From NCBI GenBank assembly GCA_964030785.1, contig OZ034967.1, forward strand, positions 51,303,533-51,367,532: DNA of 64,000 nucleotides. The letters run 5' to 3'. The DNA comes from Siderastrea siderea. Taxonomy: Eukaryota > Cnidaria > Anthozoa > Scleractinia > Rhizangiidae. Within the stretch, counting starts at the first letter, position 1. Every line of letters begins with the position of its first letter. A model generated the notes under the pieces. That model ran no database searches. It was not told the origin of the DNA and saw only the letters and a list, made by a program, of their open reading frames with translations. Shown in pieces: positions 37,051 to 45,725 of this stretch. The translations under genes and the position numbers were made by a program.

Positions 37051-40000
37051 CGGCAGTCATTTTCCAAGTCAGTTGGTCTGTCAGTGTTTTAGTAGATCAA
37101 TAAATCGATTTGTTAAGCATGTGAAGCAATTTTAAATTATTCAGTAGCAGAATAGTACTTTTAAAATCAGTGAATTTTTAAGCGTACTAGTTAAGAAAGT
37201 ACACCAATAAGTTTATAAAGAAAATATGCTTATACATCATTATTTGAATTTGTAAGGCTGCTGGAGTAAGGCGAATTGCAGTCGGCATTGGAAATGAGAT
37301 CCACAGAGACGAGCTCGTCGAAATTGCTGGCAACTACGAGGATGTTATACAAGTGCATTCATACGGCGACTTAATCAGCAAACTAGAGAACATCATGAAA
37401 TTGGCTTGCGAGAACCAGTACCCAGGTAAACAAACGAAAGACATATCATCTAAATTAATTCCTAAAGAACCAACAGTGGCTTCAATTGGATGCCAAGAAT
37501 GAAAAGCCACAAAAACAAGTAGTCATTTCCAGTAATAACTATGAGTAACTGTGTTATGATGCAACCTTATAGTTTGGAACTTAGGTTAGCCGAAATTGTG
37601 TGGCTAACTTTCGACATCATTAAAGCTAATTTTCCCGATAAGAATAAAAATGGTGGTGACTTAAAGGGGAAAACTATGAATGAATGAATGAATGAATGAA
37701 TGAATGAATGAATGAATGAATGAATGAATGAATGAATGAATGAATGAAAACCCTTCGTCATGTGAAGGTGAATATTAAACTCTTCTGTTCAGTATGGCAG
37801 TGCCGTTGCATTGCTTCCCTTCTGTCTTTTACTTTTTTCTTAAAACATTTGTTCTTGTCTGTGGTTCAAATTTATTAACTGGACACCTTCTTAGTTGAGG
37901 TGCGCCCGCTGTTGCATACCACGTATAAAATGTCACGAAGGTAACTTTTCTTTCCTACGTTTTCTAATATTGTCATCCCAGCTAATGTAACGATGAAGGT
38001 TTCCAAAAGCCTTAAGGTTTCTCTTAAGGTTTTTGTATTTAGTTTGTTTGAATTGCAAAGTTAAGTTTGTGTGGTGTGGTGAATTAACCTGAAACTTGAA
38101 ACTTTTAACTTCGGAGCTTTTGACAGTAAAATATGGCACAAAACAACGTTAGTGATAACGGATTTTGAAATTACTTTTCTGTAGGATCCTGTGGTCCTTG
38201 GGGATCTTATGGAAGCTGCAGCAAGAGCTGTGGATCCGGTTTCAAGGTTCGCAGGAGAAGCTGCCCAGGAAATAGTCTACACTTAAAACAACAGAAAGCC
38301 ACCTGCAACACCAACCTGTGTCCAGGACAAAGTATGATTCGTGGTCTTTTATGATGTTAAAGAAAGTAGCAAATATTTCTTCAAAAAAACGTTCCTTGAG
38401 CTAAAAATGTTTGCTGGCATTTGACCTTTGGAAAGGAATTGCTTTTAAATACCTCAATCTGGGGCTCTTAGTATGAGTGAAATCAGCTCGAATTAATTAG
38501 TGAACTAATTAGAGTAATTTTCAATTGATCTGAGTGGCGAAAGTAATATTGTGTTTGCTTTACTGCCTTCCCTAACTGACTAAGGGCCGATTTACACGGT
38601 ACGACTTTTGCTTACGACTGTCGTATGCGACTTTTGTAGCGCGCGCTGCTCGCGTTAAGCAAAGATCGTATACAACTGGTCATTCCAACATTTTGATTGT
38701 GGCTATGACTTTCGTAGGGTTTTAAACCACGTTTCAAAATCCTACGACAGTTTTCGTGTTGTGTGCAACTGTCGCAAAGATGTAATACGTCTGATTTAGA
38801 CGACACGATTCGTTTTGTAGACATGACATGAGCAAGTCGCAAACTTCAGTCGTAAGGAAAAATCGTTCCGTCTAAATCGGCCCTAACTGAAGAAAGCTCA
38901 CGCCACTTAATTGACCAATCAGACGTAACCCCAGTCGTGACTTGATCGCATGCGTTTTCTCGCGATTAATGCTAGTTAGTTGTACTTGCTTCGATTTCTG
39001 ATTGGTTCATTTTGTGTTTTGTTCCTGTTGTGATTGGTTAGAGTAATCACTTTGGTTTTGGTTTTACGACACTCATTTGAAAACCGCTCGAACTTATTAT
39101 TAATTGGTCTGTGCACATATGTTATGCTACACCTGCCCTTCCTAAAAACTTTTTTATAACTGTGGTATAATTATTCCACATTTTCTAACTTACGTGCAGA
39201 GCCCTGCCAAGACAGCCAATCAAACTGTCCATCCCTGGCAGCCGCCGGGCAGTGCTGGAAACAAGCCACTGGACCAAACTTTCACAAGACCTACACACTG
39301 TGGAACCGGTGCAAGAAAAGCTGTCGCAGATGTGAAGGTAATTAGCCATGAATTTACTAAACTAGCTATAAGCTAACTAATCCAGAAATTGTAAATTTAT
39401 CCACGACCCTGTCGTTGTTTTTGTTATTAATGTGGCTGATTTCTGGAGAAAAGTTCGGAGGTCTTTGGGAGATCTTCGGCAACCTCGGAGACTCCTTCCC
39501 GAGACACTTTTCAGGGCACCTCGAGTTCCGCGGTTAAACTCAGATTATTTGCAGTCGTGTAATTTGTACTTCACATCAAAGCTGCATTCCAGTTTTTGAA
39601 CAATAACAATTATTATTTTTGGTGTCATCTGAGCGGTATTAATTTTTTCAGATGAATTAATTAGTGTAAGCAATGTTTGTTGTCTTATCATAATTTTTCA
39701 TTCTATAACTTCTGAAAGTTCGAAAATCATTCCAATATGCTCCACTTGTCTTCAACAGTTGATCCTTCTGATTGCCAAGATAATGATCCTTATCAGTGCC
39801 CATGGCTGGCGGCTAAGAATCCGGGATCATGTCGAGCGCAACTGAAATGTAAGTAATAATGTGGTAGGATAGTTGAATGTCTCATGCGCAACAACCTTCG
39901 AGATCAAGAAAATCGATAGTGGTCACTTATTATAGAGACGCCCCTAAAACAGTTTCTCGAGTCACCCTAGCATTCCGCCCAACACGTAAGGGTTTCTGGC

Positions 40001-41637
40001 CTTTTCCCTAAGGCAACGAGGAAGATGTAAAAACGATCAGCACTCTAAATCCCATGGAATTAACGAAAGCTTTGTTCAACTAGGTTATTCATTCTTTATA
40101 AGGCAGTTTATATCAAATTGAAGTGTTTCAGTCCCACACCCATCCAGGACCACGGTATCTTTAGAAATGAATCCCTTCGTCACTTATGAGAGAGTCTACG
40201 AACAGTGATTTACTGATTTCACAAAGACGTCGCTTACCGGAGCAGTCGCACACAGCTAGACTGGAGAACCGACATATGAAAATCAACACCGTTTTCAAAA
40301 AGATAACAGACACCTCAGTTAAATGGCTAGTTTTGTTGAAAAAATCTAAAAGTGATGAAGGAAGAGACGAGAAATAAGTGATGTATAGCACAGGCAATCT
40401 AGGCTAGCGATACGATTGATCGGTAGGCAAGCAGTGTTTAAGTAACACCACGGGTCAACCACTGGGACTTACAACTGTAAAAAGCCCTGATCTTATCCGA
40501 GATATAACGGCAGCTTCTTTCAAAACTATGGCCACATTCATGAGGAAAAAACGAAAAACCGAAGGAGAAGAGTGAAAGGTGAAATATGGCAACATGTACT
40601 TTTCGTCACAGTCACTCTTTTCCTTTCTCTCTCCCTCTCTCGAGATTATGTATTTAAATCAAATATGTACAGGGAAAATGAAATGATTGGACTCCATACC
40701 GGATATTAACTTTTTATTTGGATTTGTTTTTTACTTTTTTCTACAGATGTTTGTAAGAAGAGCTGTAACACTTGTGGAATAGGAGGTAAAGATTAAAGAA
40801 ACTTTTTGCAAAATTAGTTTCTTTATTAGGAAAGAATATTACACGTCCATGTTAAATACTGTATAGATCAGCGATAAATATCGCCAGAAATTTCAAGTAA
40901 ATGTTTTAAAGGTATTTTGCTCAAACCAAACGAACATATTGTTGACAAATCTCCCCATTTTTCTTGAACTTAAGGAATCGGTATACAGTTTATGTTTTAA
41001 AGATAAAAAATAACTCACCCATGTTTAAAACCTTTAGCGTACTGTCATCTAAGAACCCTGTACTTCATAAGGGGTTCCCGTGTTTCTAGAGATGTCAGCC
41101 AAACACTGAGTGTGCCTCAAAAAACATAAACATTTCAAGTCAATCACTATTTCAAGAATTTCATGCCACTAACATAAAAAGATTGTATTTGAACATTCTT
41201 ATGAATAGCAACTGACGATACGACATCTTTTTGAATCCAAATTAAACTGATTTCCACTCAGGCAGGCAAAATAACAGATAATGTGTCCAACGAAAGTCTT
41301 TTCCAGGGCTGGGGTTAACTGAAAGATCACACCAGAAAGGTTGTTATTCGATTGGTATCACTGACACCTTAGCCATTGGATAAAATGTTGTTGAACAATT
41401 GTTTTCATAGGTGGAGGTGGACAAGGAGGTGGAGGTGGAAACACTGGAGGCTGGGGAGGAGGAGGAGGCGGACATACCGGAGGTGGAGGATACGGCGGAG
41501 GGGGAAGACCAGGTGGCTGGGGAGGCGGTCACCATGGTGGAGGTGGAGGATACGGTGGAGGCGGACGACCGGGTGGCTGGGGAGGCGGAAGACCAGGCGG
41601 CTATGGAGGCAGACGACCAGGTGGCTGGGGACGTTGA
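28250..41637 (+). CDS. Gene B: secreted VWA-TSP1(4)-VWA-TSP1-ShK(2)-Gly-rich protein
   Basis: Fifteen coding exons give an 863-aa protein: 28250-28301, 29304-29734, 30581-30734, 31124-31306, 32044-32226, 34044-34226, 34933-35100, 36258-36456, 36701-36929, 37257-37425, 38185-38331, 39200-39337, 39759-39848, 40747-40785, 41411-41637. Domains: signal peptide 1-18; VWA 27-212; TSP1 at 213-273, 274-334, 335-395 and 396-451; VWA 452-650; short TSP1 651-699; ShK 700-745 and 746-788; Gly-rich tail 789-863. All introns are GT-AG and all phases fit. The ATG is chosen because it opens a hydrophobic signal that splices in frame to the first VWA. VWA domains bind protein ligands through a metal ion, TSP1 repeats bind matrix and glycans, and ShK is a disulfide module found in many secreted proteins. 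Architecture suggests an extracellular matrix or adhesive protein, related in style to coral coadhesin. That role is inference. Confidence 0.88.
29304..29734 (+). CDS. Gene B exon 2: VWA 1 main part
   Basis: The exon encodes the first VWA with metal-site D34-Q-T-K-S38, NPTRTDIAL and VFTDGA. Thr 36 replaces the usual first Ser of D-x-S-x-S. It is 431 nt, the same as gene C exon 2. It ends in phase 0 at LPPLV with donor GTAGGA. Confidence 0.9.
30087..30253. mobile_element. Small MITE in gene B intron 2
   Basis: AAACAATAGAGTTC at 30087-30100 is matched inverted at 30240-30253. A second inverted pair inside (GGAAATTTGATGTTC and GAACATCAAATTTCC) makes a hairpin. It is non-coding. Confidence 0.6.
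30581..30734 (+). CDS. Gene B exon 3: VWA 1 end
   Basis: The exon encodes AKGVHRIAVGIGKQI through VTC and closes the first VWA. It is 154 nt, phase 0 to 1, equal in length to gene C exon 3. Confidence 0.9.
31124..31306 (+). CDS. Gene B exon 4: TSP1 repeat 1
   Basis: The exon has [12 protein letters not shown] and six cysteines, ending CNTQKC. It is 183 nt, phase 1 to 1. The donor is GTGAGT. Confidence 0.92.
32044..32226 (+). CDS. Gene B exon 5: TSP1 repeat 2
   Basis: The exon has [12 protein letters not shown] and VNPKPSGDGK, ending CNPQKC. It differs from exon 6 at only a few residues (R-T-R, S-L-G-P-E against R-F-R, N-L-G-P-D). Upstream intron sequence is also shared with exon 6. Confidence 0.92.
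32227..34043 (+). other. Gene B intron 5 with an unexplained open frame
   Basis: The intron holds an open frame at about 32913-33290 containing a hydrophobic run (MALPPLLCGALMITMIFL) and ending near CCAG|GTGATC, a possible splice donor. It has no clear ATG start before the run other than that Met, and I do not recognise it. It could be a captured exon or chance. The end of the intron (about 33950-34043) repeats the end of intron 4. Confidence 0.4.
34044..34226 (+). CDS. Gene B exon 6: TSP1 repeat 3
   Basis: The exon is a near copy of exon 5, with [12 protein letters not shown] and six cysteines. It is 183 nt, phase 1 to 1. The shared CAGTGCTAC...GTACTGCA tract upstream shows the duplication included intron sequence. 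Confidence 0.92.
34933..35100 (+). CDS. Gene B exon 7: TSP1 repeat 4
   Basis: The exon encodes WSPWSNPGPC and CDKTCGGG, and ends CNTQN. The last Cys is split as T|GC with donor GTAGGT. A downstream GTCGCA at the same place would break the phase, so it is not used. It is 168 nt. Confidence 0.9.
35138..35627. mobile_element. MITE only in copy B
   Basis: Copy A is continuous here (about 520-530). The insert starts CTTATTATAGGAAATTAACG and ends with the near reverse complement CCTGTGATAAG. It is rich in TTAACG and non-coding. Confidence 0.65.
36258..36456 (+). CDS. Gene B exon 8: VWA 2 part 1
   Basis: The exon encodes PPPPRPC and the metal-site D-S-S-N-S of the second VWA. It is 199 nt, phase 1 to 2. 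Its intron layout differs from that of VWA 1. Confidence 0.9.
36701..36929 (+). CDS. Gene B exon 9: VWA 2 part 2
   Basis: The exon encodes GGTRTDRAL and VLTDGD, the remaining metal-site residues. It is 229 nt, phase 2 to 0. Confidence 0.9.
36969..37050 (+). repeat. (CAAT)n microsatellite
   Basis: This is the copy B counterpart of 1847-1975 and is about 50 bp shorter. Confidence 0.95.
37257..37425 (+). CDS. Gene B exon 10: VWA 2 end
   Basis: The exon encodes AAGVRRIAVGIGNEI to ENQYP. It is 169 nt, phase 0 to 1. Confidence 0.9.
37677..37748 (+). repeat. (TGAA)n microsatellite
   Basis: This is the copy B counterpart of 2601-2716 and is uninterrupted and shorter. Confidence 0.95.
38185..38331 (+). 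CDS. Gene B exon 11: short TSP1-like repeat
   Basis: The exon encodes CGPWGSYGSCSKSCGSG and NTNLCPGQ. It is 147 nt, phase 1 to 1. Confidence 0.88.
38584..38883. mobile_element. Harbinger-type MITE only in copy B
   Basis: The ends are GGGCCGATTTACACGG and its near reverse complement, flanked by TAA on both sides. Copy A has a single continuous site near 3535 (CTGGCTAAGAAAGC), apart from a 4-5 base difference. It is non-coding. Confidence 0.7.
39200..39337 (+). CDS. Gene B exon 12: ShK domain 1
   Basis: The exon encodes six cysteines from PCQDSQSNC to CKKSCRRC. It is 138 nt, phase 1 to 1. Confidence 0.87.
39759..39848 (+). CDS. Gene B exon 13: ShK domain 2, first half
   Basis: The exon encodes DCQDNDPYQCPW to CRAQLK and ends in phase 1. 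The next residue, Tyr, is split across the intron. Confidence 0.85.
40747..40785 (+). CDS. Gene B exon 14: ShK domain 2, second half
   Basis: The 39-nt exon encodes VCKKSCNTCGIG. The intron before it is about 0.9 kb, against 5.4 kb in gene A. Confidence 0.85.
41411..41637 (+). CDS. Gene B exon 15: Gly-rich tail and stop
   Basis: The exon encodes a 75-residue tail made of Gly with Trp, Tyr, His and Arg, with RPGGW repeated several times. It ends GGWGR and TGA at 41635-41637. The opposite strand is open too but is only an echo of the Gly codons. Confidence 0.85.
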
Positions 41638-42470
41638 AAAACCTAAATAGCAAAGTGAGTACGTTTTGCAAGACATCTCTGTTCTAAAAGGAAACACTCT
41701 TTCCTTAAAGATAGGATAGTATGAATGTAAGTCTGTAAACATACAATAAAGGCGCGAAATCAAGGAAAAAACTGTGGAAATACGAAACGAAGCTCCAAGG
41801 GTGAAACTGTCCCGATTTTTTCCAAACATTGATAAAGGTCACCCTAAATAAAAAAAAAACAAGGAGAGAAATTCCATAGTTATGTTCTAACTGGTTTTAT
41901 CCAATTAGAGCGCGTGAGATGACTTGAACATTTTGAAATGATCAATAAACCTCTTTCAAAAACCGCAATCATTTTAATTGCGCACGCGCAGGTTTAGCCT
42001 CGCATCAGCATTTGTTCTAATAGCACGAAGTGTCGTAAAAACGTGTAAGTACACTACATCGAGCGACTTCTAAAGAATAAAAGATGCCTAGAACTCGGCT
42101 CTGACTTGCACACAAGGGCACTTGGGCCAGTTCATTCATTTCATTGTCTTAACGAGTGTCGGTTTCAGTGAGTCTCGTTAGGACACACCTCAAGTAAAAC
42201 GACACTTGCTTTCTGTAGTATCAATGGCCTTACGTAAAAGTATTCATATGTATAGAGATGAAGTAATGGAGAAATGAAAAGAGTAAAATAAAATCTCTTG
42301 TACGTTGGCGAAGACGGTTTTAATTATAATTACTGAAGTTTATTGCTGCTTTCTTGTCTTTGCAGGTACGCTTCCTGAATTGGCTGATATTTCAGAAACA
42401 AGAAAACGGATGAAATAAGAAATTAGTTGCAACAGTTAGTGAAATAAACAGTTAAATTAAGTGACTTTGT
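41638..42470 (+). other. Gene B 3' UTR with an intron and poly(A) signals
   Basis: CAAA|GTGAGT at 41654/41655 is a strong donor, and CTTTGCAG before 42366 is a fitting acceptor. AATAAA lies at 41741-41746 (inside that intron), near 41943, and at 42443-42448 after the acceptor. The junction is 17 nt after the stop, too close to trigger decay by the usual rule. Use of the intron is inferred. Confidence 0.5.
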
Positions 42471-42896
42471 CTTCAGTCTGCATTTGTTCAATTTAACCAA
42501 TATAAGGCATAGTTATGCATCAGTCATCTCCAGCAGTGTCTCCCCCCCTCCCCACGGGTAAAGGCCCCGGCATTAACATTTTTTGAAAACAAACTGGCAA
42601 ATGCACCCTTAGACGCATGGAAGTCTTATTTGTTATTGAATTACTTCAGCGACCGTTCGCTCAGTAAAACTGGCATCTCATTCATGTCCTCCTTATACAA
42701 AATTAAATTCCTCGCTTTTACTGATGAAAGTTTTACTGAAACGAAGCCACAATTCGGTAGGGTCAAATTGCCTGGGATAGACTAATGCCAGACCTCTGGT
42801 AAGGAGAATGCGGAAAATGCCTCACTAATGCCGGGGAGTCGATAGACACTGCTGCAACTGACAGACGCAACAGTTGAAGGACTTCAATGGTGATAC

Positions 42897-43879
42897 TATT
42901 CTCGTTCCCAGAGCCTACGATCTGTTCAGTCAGCGGTGGGATCGTAGGGCTCTGTTATCAGCCATTACCGGATGTCGTGAAATTCACGACATCCGGTAGC
43001 GCATGTCTAATTCGTTAAGGTGCTATTGCGCCTGCTCTATTCTCGTCCGTGGAACTCTGGGCATGACAATTCTGACAACAGCCGAGAAATTTGAATTCCT
43101 ATTGATCGAGTCATGTTGTCAGTTCGACTAAAAGCTGTTCGGGACCCTCTAAATCTCCTGCAATTATCGGAAAACCTGGAGCTTTAAAAGGAACAAACTT
43201 AAGAAGCTGCCTCTCGTGCCGTAGTTGTTCAGAAGAACGATTGTCTCTGCATTTCGCTCACGGGTTTTGGATTTGTATCTTGCCTGAATAAAGGTATTGC
43301 ATTTGCGTTATACTGAATTGTACAGTTATTTTGTCACATTCGTCTGGTTTCTGATGTTTGAGAATGTCAACTGTGCACTTATCGTTTCGCCACTAAATGC
43401 TACATTGTATTACGTTTCACCCCATCGAAAATTTCCAGAAGCATTTGGCGCCCAAGTTTTTAAACATCGACATCAAGAGGTCATTACAAAAGTTGATGAG
43501 ACAGTTACATGTAAGTTTATTTATGGACAAGCTGTAGTTTTGTAGAAAATGCTGTAGCGAGGAAAGAATCGCTGGCATTTAGCGACAATCTCTAACACTT
43601 TGAATTCTTACGTGCTTAACCAAACAGCTAAATTTGGTCGCTCAATCTGCCCTAAGTCACATTCTTTGCGTGGAAATTGATCAAGTCAATATATTTTAAA
43701 ATTAATGCCCTGATTAATTCAACCGGAAATAAAACGTTATGCGTAAAAGCCGAAAATTTTTAACGTTATTACGCATATAGTTTGAATGGGCCAATCAAAA
43801 AAAGTAAATTTTTGGCCTTTACCAGAGCTACAAGAGACGTAATTTAAAAAAGCCGCGTAGCTCTGGGGACGAGAATGCT
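42897..43879. mobile_element. Foldback element with ATTCTCGTTCCCAGAG ends
   Basis: ATTCTCGTTCCCAGAGCCTACG at the left is matched inverted by CGTAGCTCTGGGGACGAGAA at the right. GTGATAC stands at both outer edges and may be the target duplication. The middle has a short open frame but nothing recognisable. Confidence 0.6.
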
Positions 43880-44853
43880 GTGATACCAGAAGTAGTGCAA
43901 TTTATATTGAAACCATCACAAATGGCACAATCTTGTCTTACGTTCATAAACTATGGCTGAATAACTACACAGAAACGTTTCTGTTGGTTAGCTACCTCAA
44001 CACAACACATAAACCCGTTGTGGCTTGTGGAGGCTCAAGACCAATATCGCTAACAAAAACGTGTGACAGAGAAGTTTTTTGGCTTCATGTAGATCTTATA
44101 ACCATTCTTATGCATAAAATGTTCACCAACGCGAGCAAGACAATTATATCATGATGGCATTAACGGGACTACGTCATCCATTTTCAGTAGCACTTTGGAA
44201 AGCCATAAACACGTTTGTATCATTGGAAACCGAAACATAATGGTCCTGTTTTGTTGAAAATGGCAATAATTGTAGTGCACAAAACCTGTTAATAAGTGTC
44301 TTTTCCATGTTCTTCTTTTGTTTCTTACATAAAACAGGTAAAAGCTTATATTGTAGCTCGTTCTTTCTTGAAAATTCACTCGATGTCATTCCCTTGGTGG
44401 TCTAGAAGCTTTTGTCTAGGGTTCTTAGGGATCCCTCTTTGGGTTCCTGGTAACGGTGCTTATAAAATAAGCAAATATTTAACGGCAAAGGCTTTTCGGA
44501 TGCATTTTTCTGGCTCTTTCTTGCCCTTTACCGTTTCAAGTAAGCGTCCTTCATTCGCAAAATAGTTTTTGACCCTTTTCTTTCATCAGGTTTCTGTTTT
44601 TGTTAGTTTTGAGAATAATAGGTTTGAAGTCTGTTTCAGTTAATTGCAGTTATATTTTAATTTATTAGTTAACTCTGTCGTCAATTTATGCTGAAAGCAC
44701 CACAGCAGTGCAAAATCTTTTGTTTTACATTCACACACTACGTTGACCTACTCACCAGAAACATAGCTATTGTTTAGTTTCTCCAGCAGAGATGAAAACC
44801 TGTTGTAGTTTGTACACTGTTAAAGCTAGAAAGTTCCTTTTTAGTTTACCACG

Positions 44854-45725
44854 CAGGCCCGTAGCAAGGCTGAGATAACTAGGGGGGGGAGGAAATTGGC
44901 CTGATCAAAGCCCCCCCCCCCCCCCGTCAAAATACAGACGTTAACAAATAGGTCAGAAGGCATACAAAAATTCATGTCAGATAGATACTAACACTGTTCA
45001 CAATGCCACAGCTTGAGTCGATTTTGTCAAAAAGGACACCTTTATGGGGACATCGTTCATTGAAAATTTGCCTAAAAGCTGCTTCCCGTCTGCTTTTTTT
45101 GCCGACAAAGTTGTTGGTAACATCCACCAGATTTATAGCATCAGTTTTAAAAAAGTATCCTGAAAGTTACAAGGTTTCTCAAAATTCAAATATTCCGACA
45201 GCTAAGCTAATTTCGGACCTGTTTTGCCTAATTCTCGTAAACGTTTAAATAATGTTTGTCACTCGATTACATGTAATAATCGAGTGAGATAAATATAATT
45301 TTGTTCCTTAGACTTGTTCTACAACAGTGGGCTTAAAGTTTGTAGCAAATACTCAGCATTTGGTTAGCTATGAAAGGTATAAAGGTTCTTTTCAGTCTTA
45401 TGTTATCTGCCAGGGTAAAGGTGATATGGGTGAAGAAAGACATTGGTATAAGGAACCTGGGCGACTGAAATGTGCGGTGGGCTAATAGATTTTTGAAGCT
45501 AACTTGCCCAGTGGCTAGTGACTCAACTCAACAGATGTCGAGCCCTGTTTAAGGCCGTGAAATTATAAAAGGCACTTTTAGCATCAGAATTCAAGACTGA
45601 TTGTTGCACATTAATTAAAGTTGTTTTAATGATCTATTTTTGGGACGTGTAATGATTTTTAATTTCCAAAAATTCTTGGGGGGGGAGGGGTCGAGCCCCC
45701 CCTCCCCCCCTCTGCTACGGGCCTG
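44854..45725. mobile_element. Foldback element with CAGGCCCGTAGCA ends
   Basis: The ends CAGGCCCGTAGCA and TGCTACGGGCCTG are perfect inverted copies, with CCACG next to both. Runs of G and C lie just inside. It is non-coding. Confidence 0.65.

Larger units (their letters stand above)
34918..42842 (+). repeat. Segmental duplication, copy B
   Basis: This is the direct duplicate of 1-11633. It lacks the Mutator-like MITE, the Penelope-like element and the 401-bp deletion of copy A. It has its own insertions at 35138-35627 and 38584-38883. It gives the pre-insertion state of three sites in copy A. Confidence 0.93.

Noticed and set aside
39200..40785. Stand-alone ShK neurotoxin gene
   Set aside because: The ShK exons are joined in phase to TSP1/VWA exons upstream and a Gly-rich exon downstream, with no own signal peptide.
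41344..41829. 161-codon Ser/Thr/Ala-rich frame on the minus strand
   Set aside because: It mirrors the Gly-rich exon of gene B. The plus-strand exon has splice sites, phase and a paralogue.
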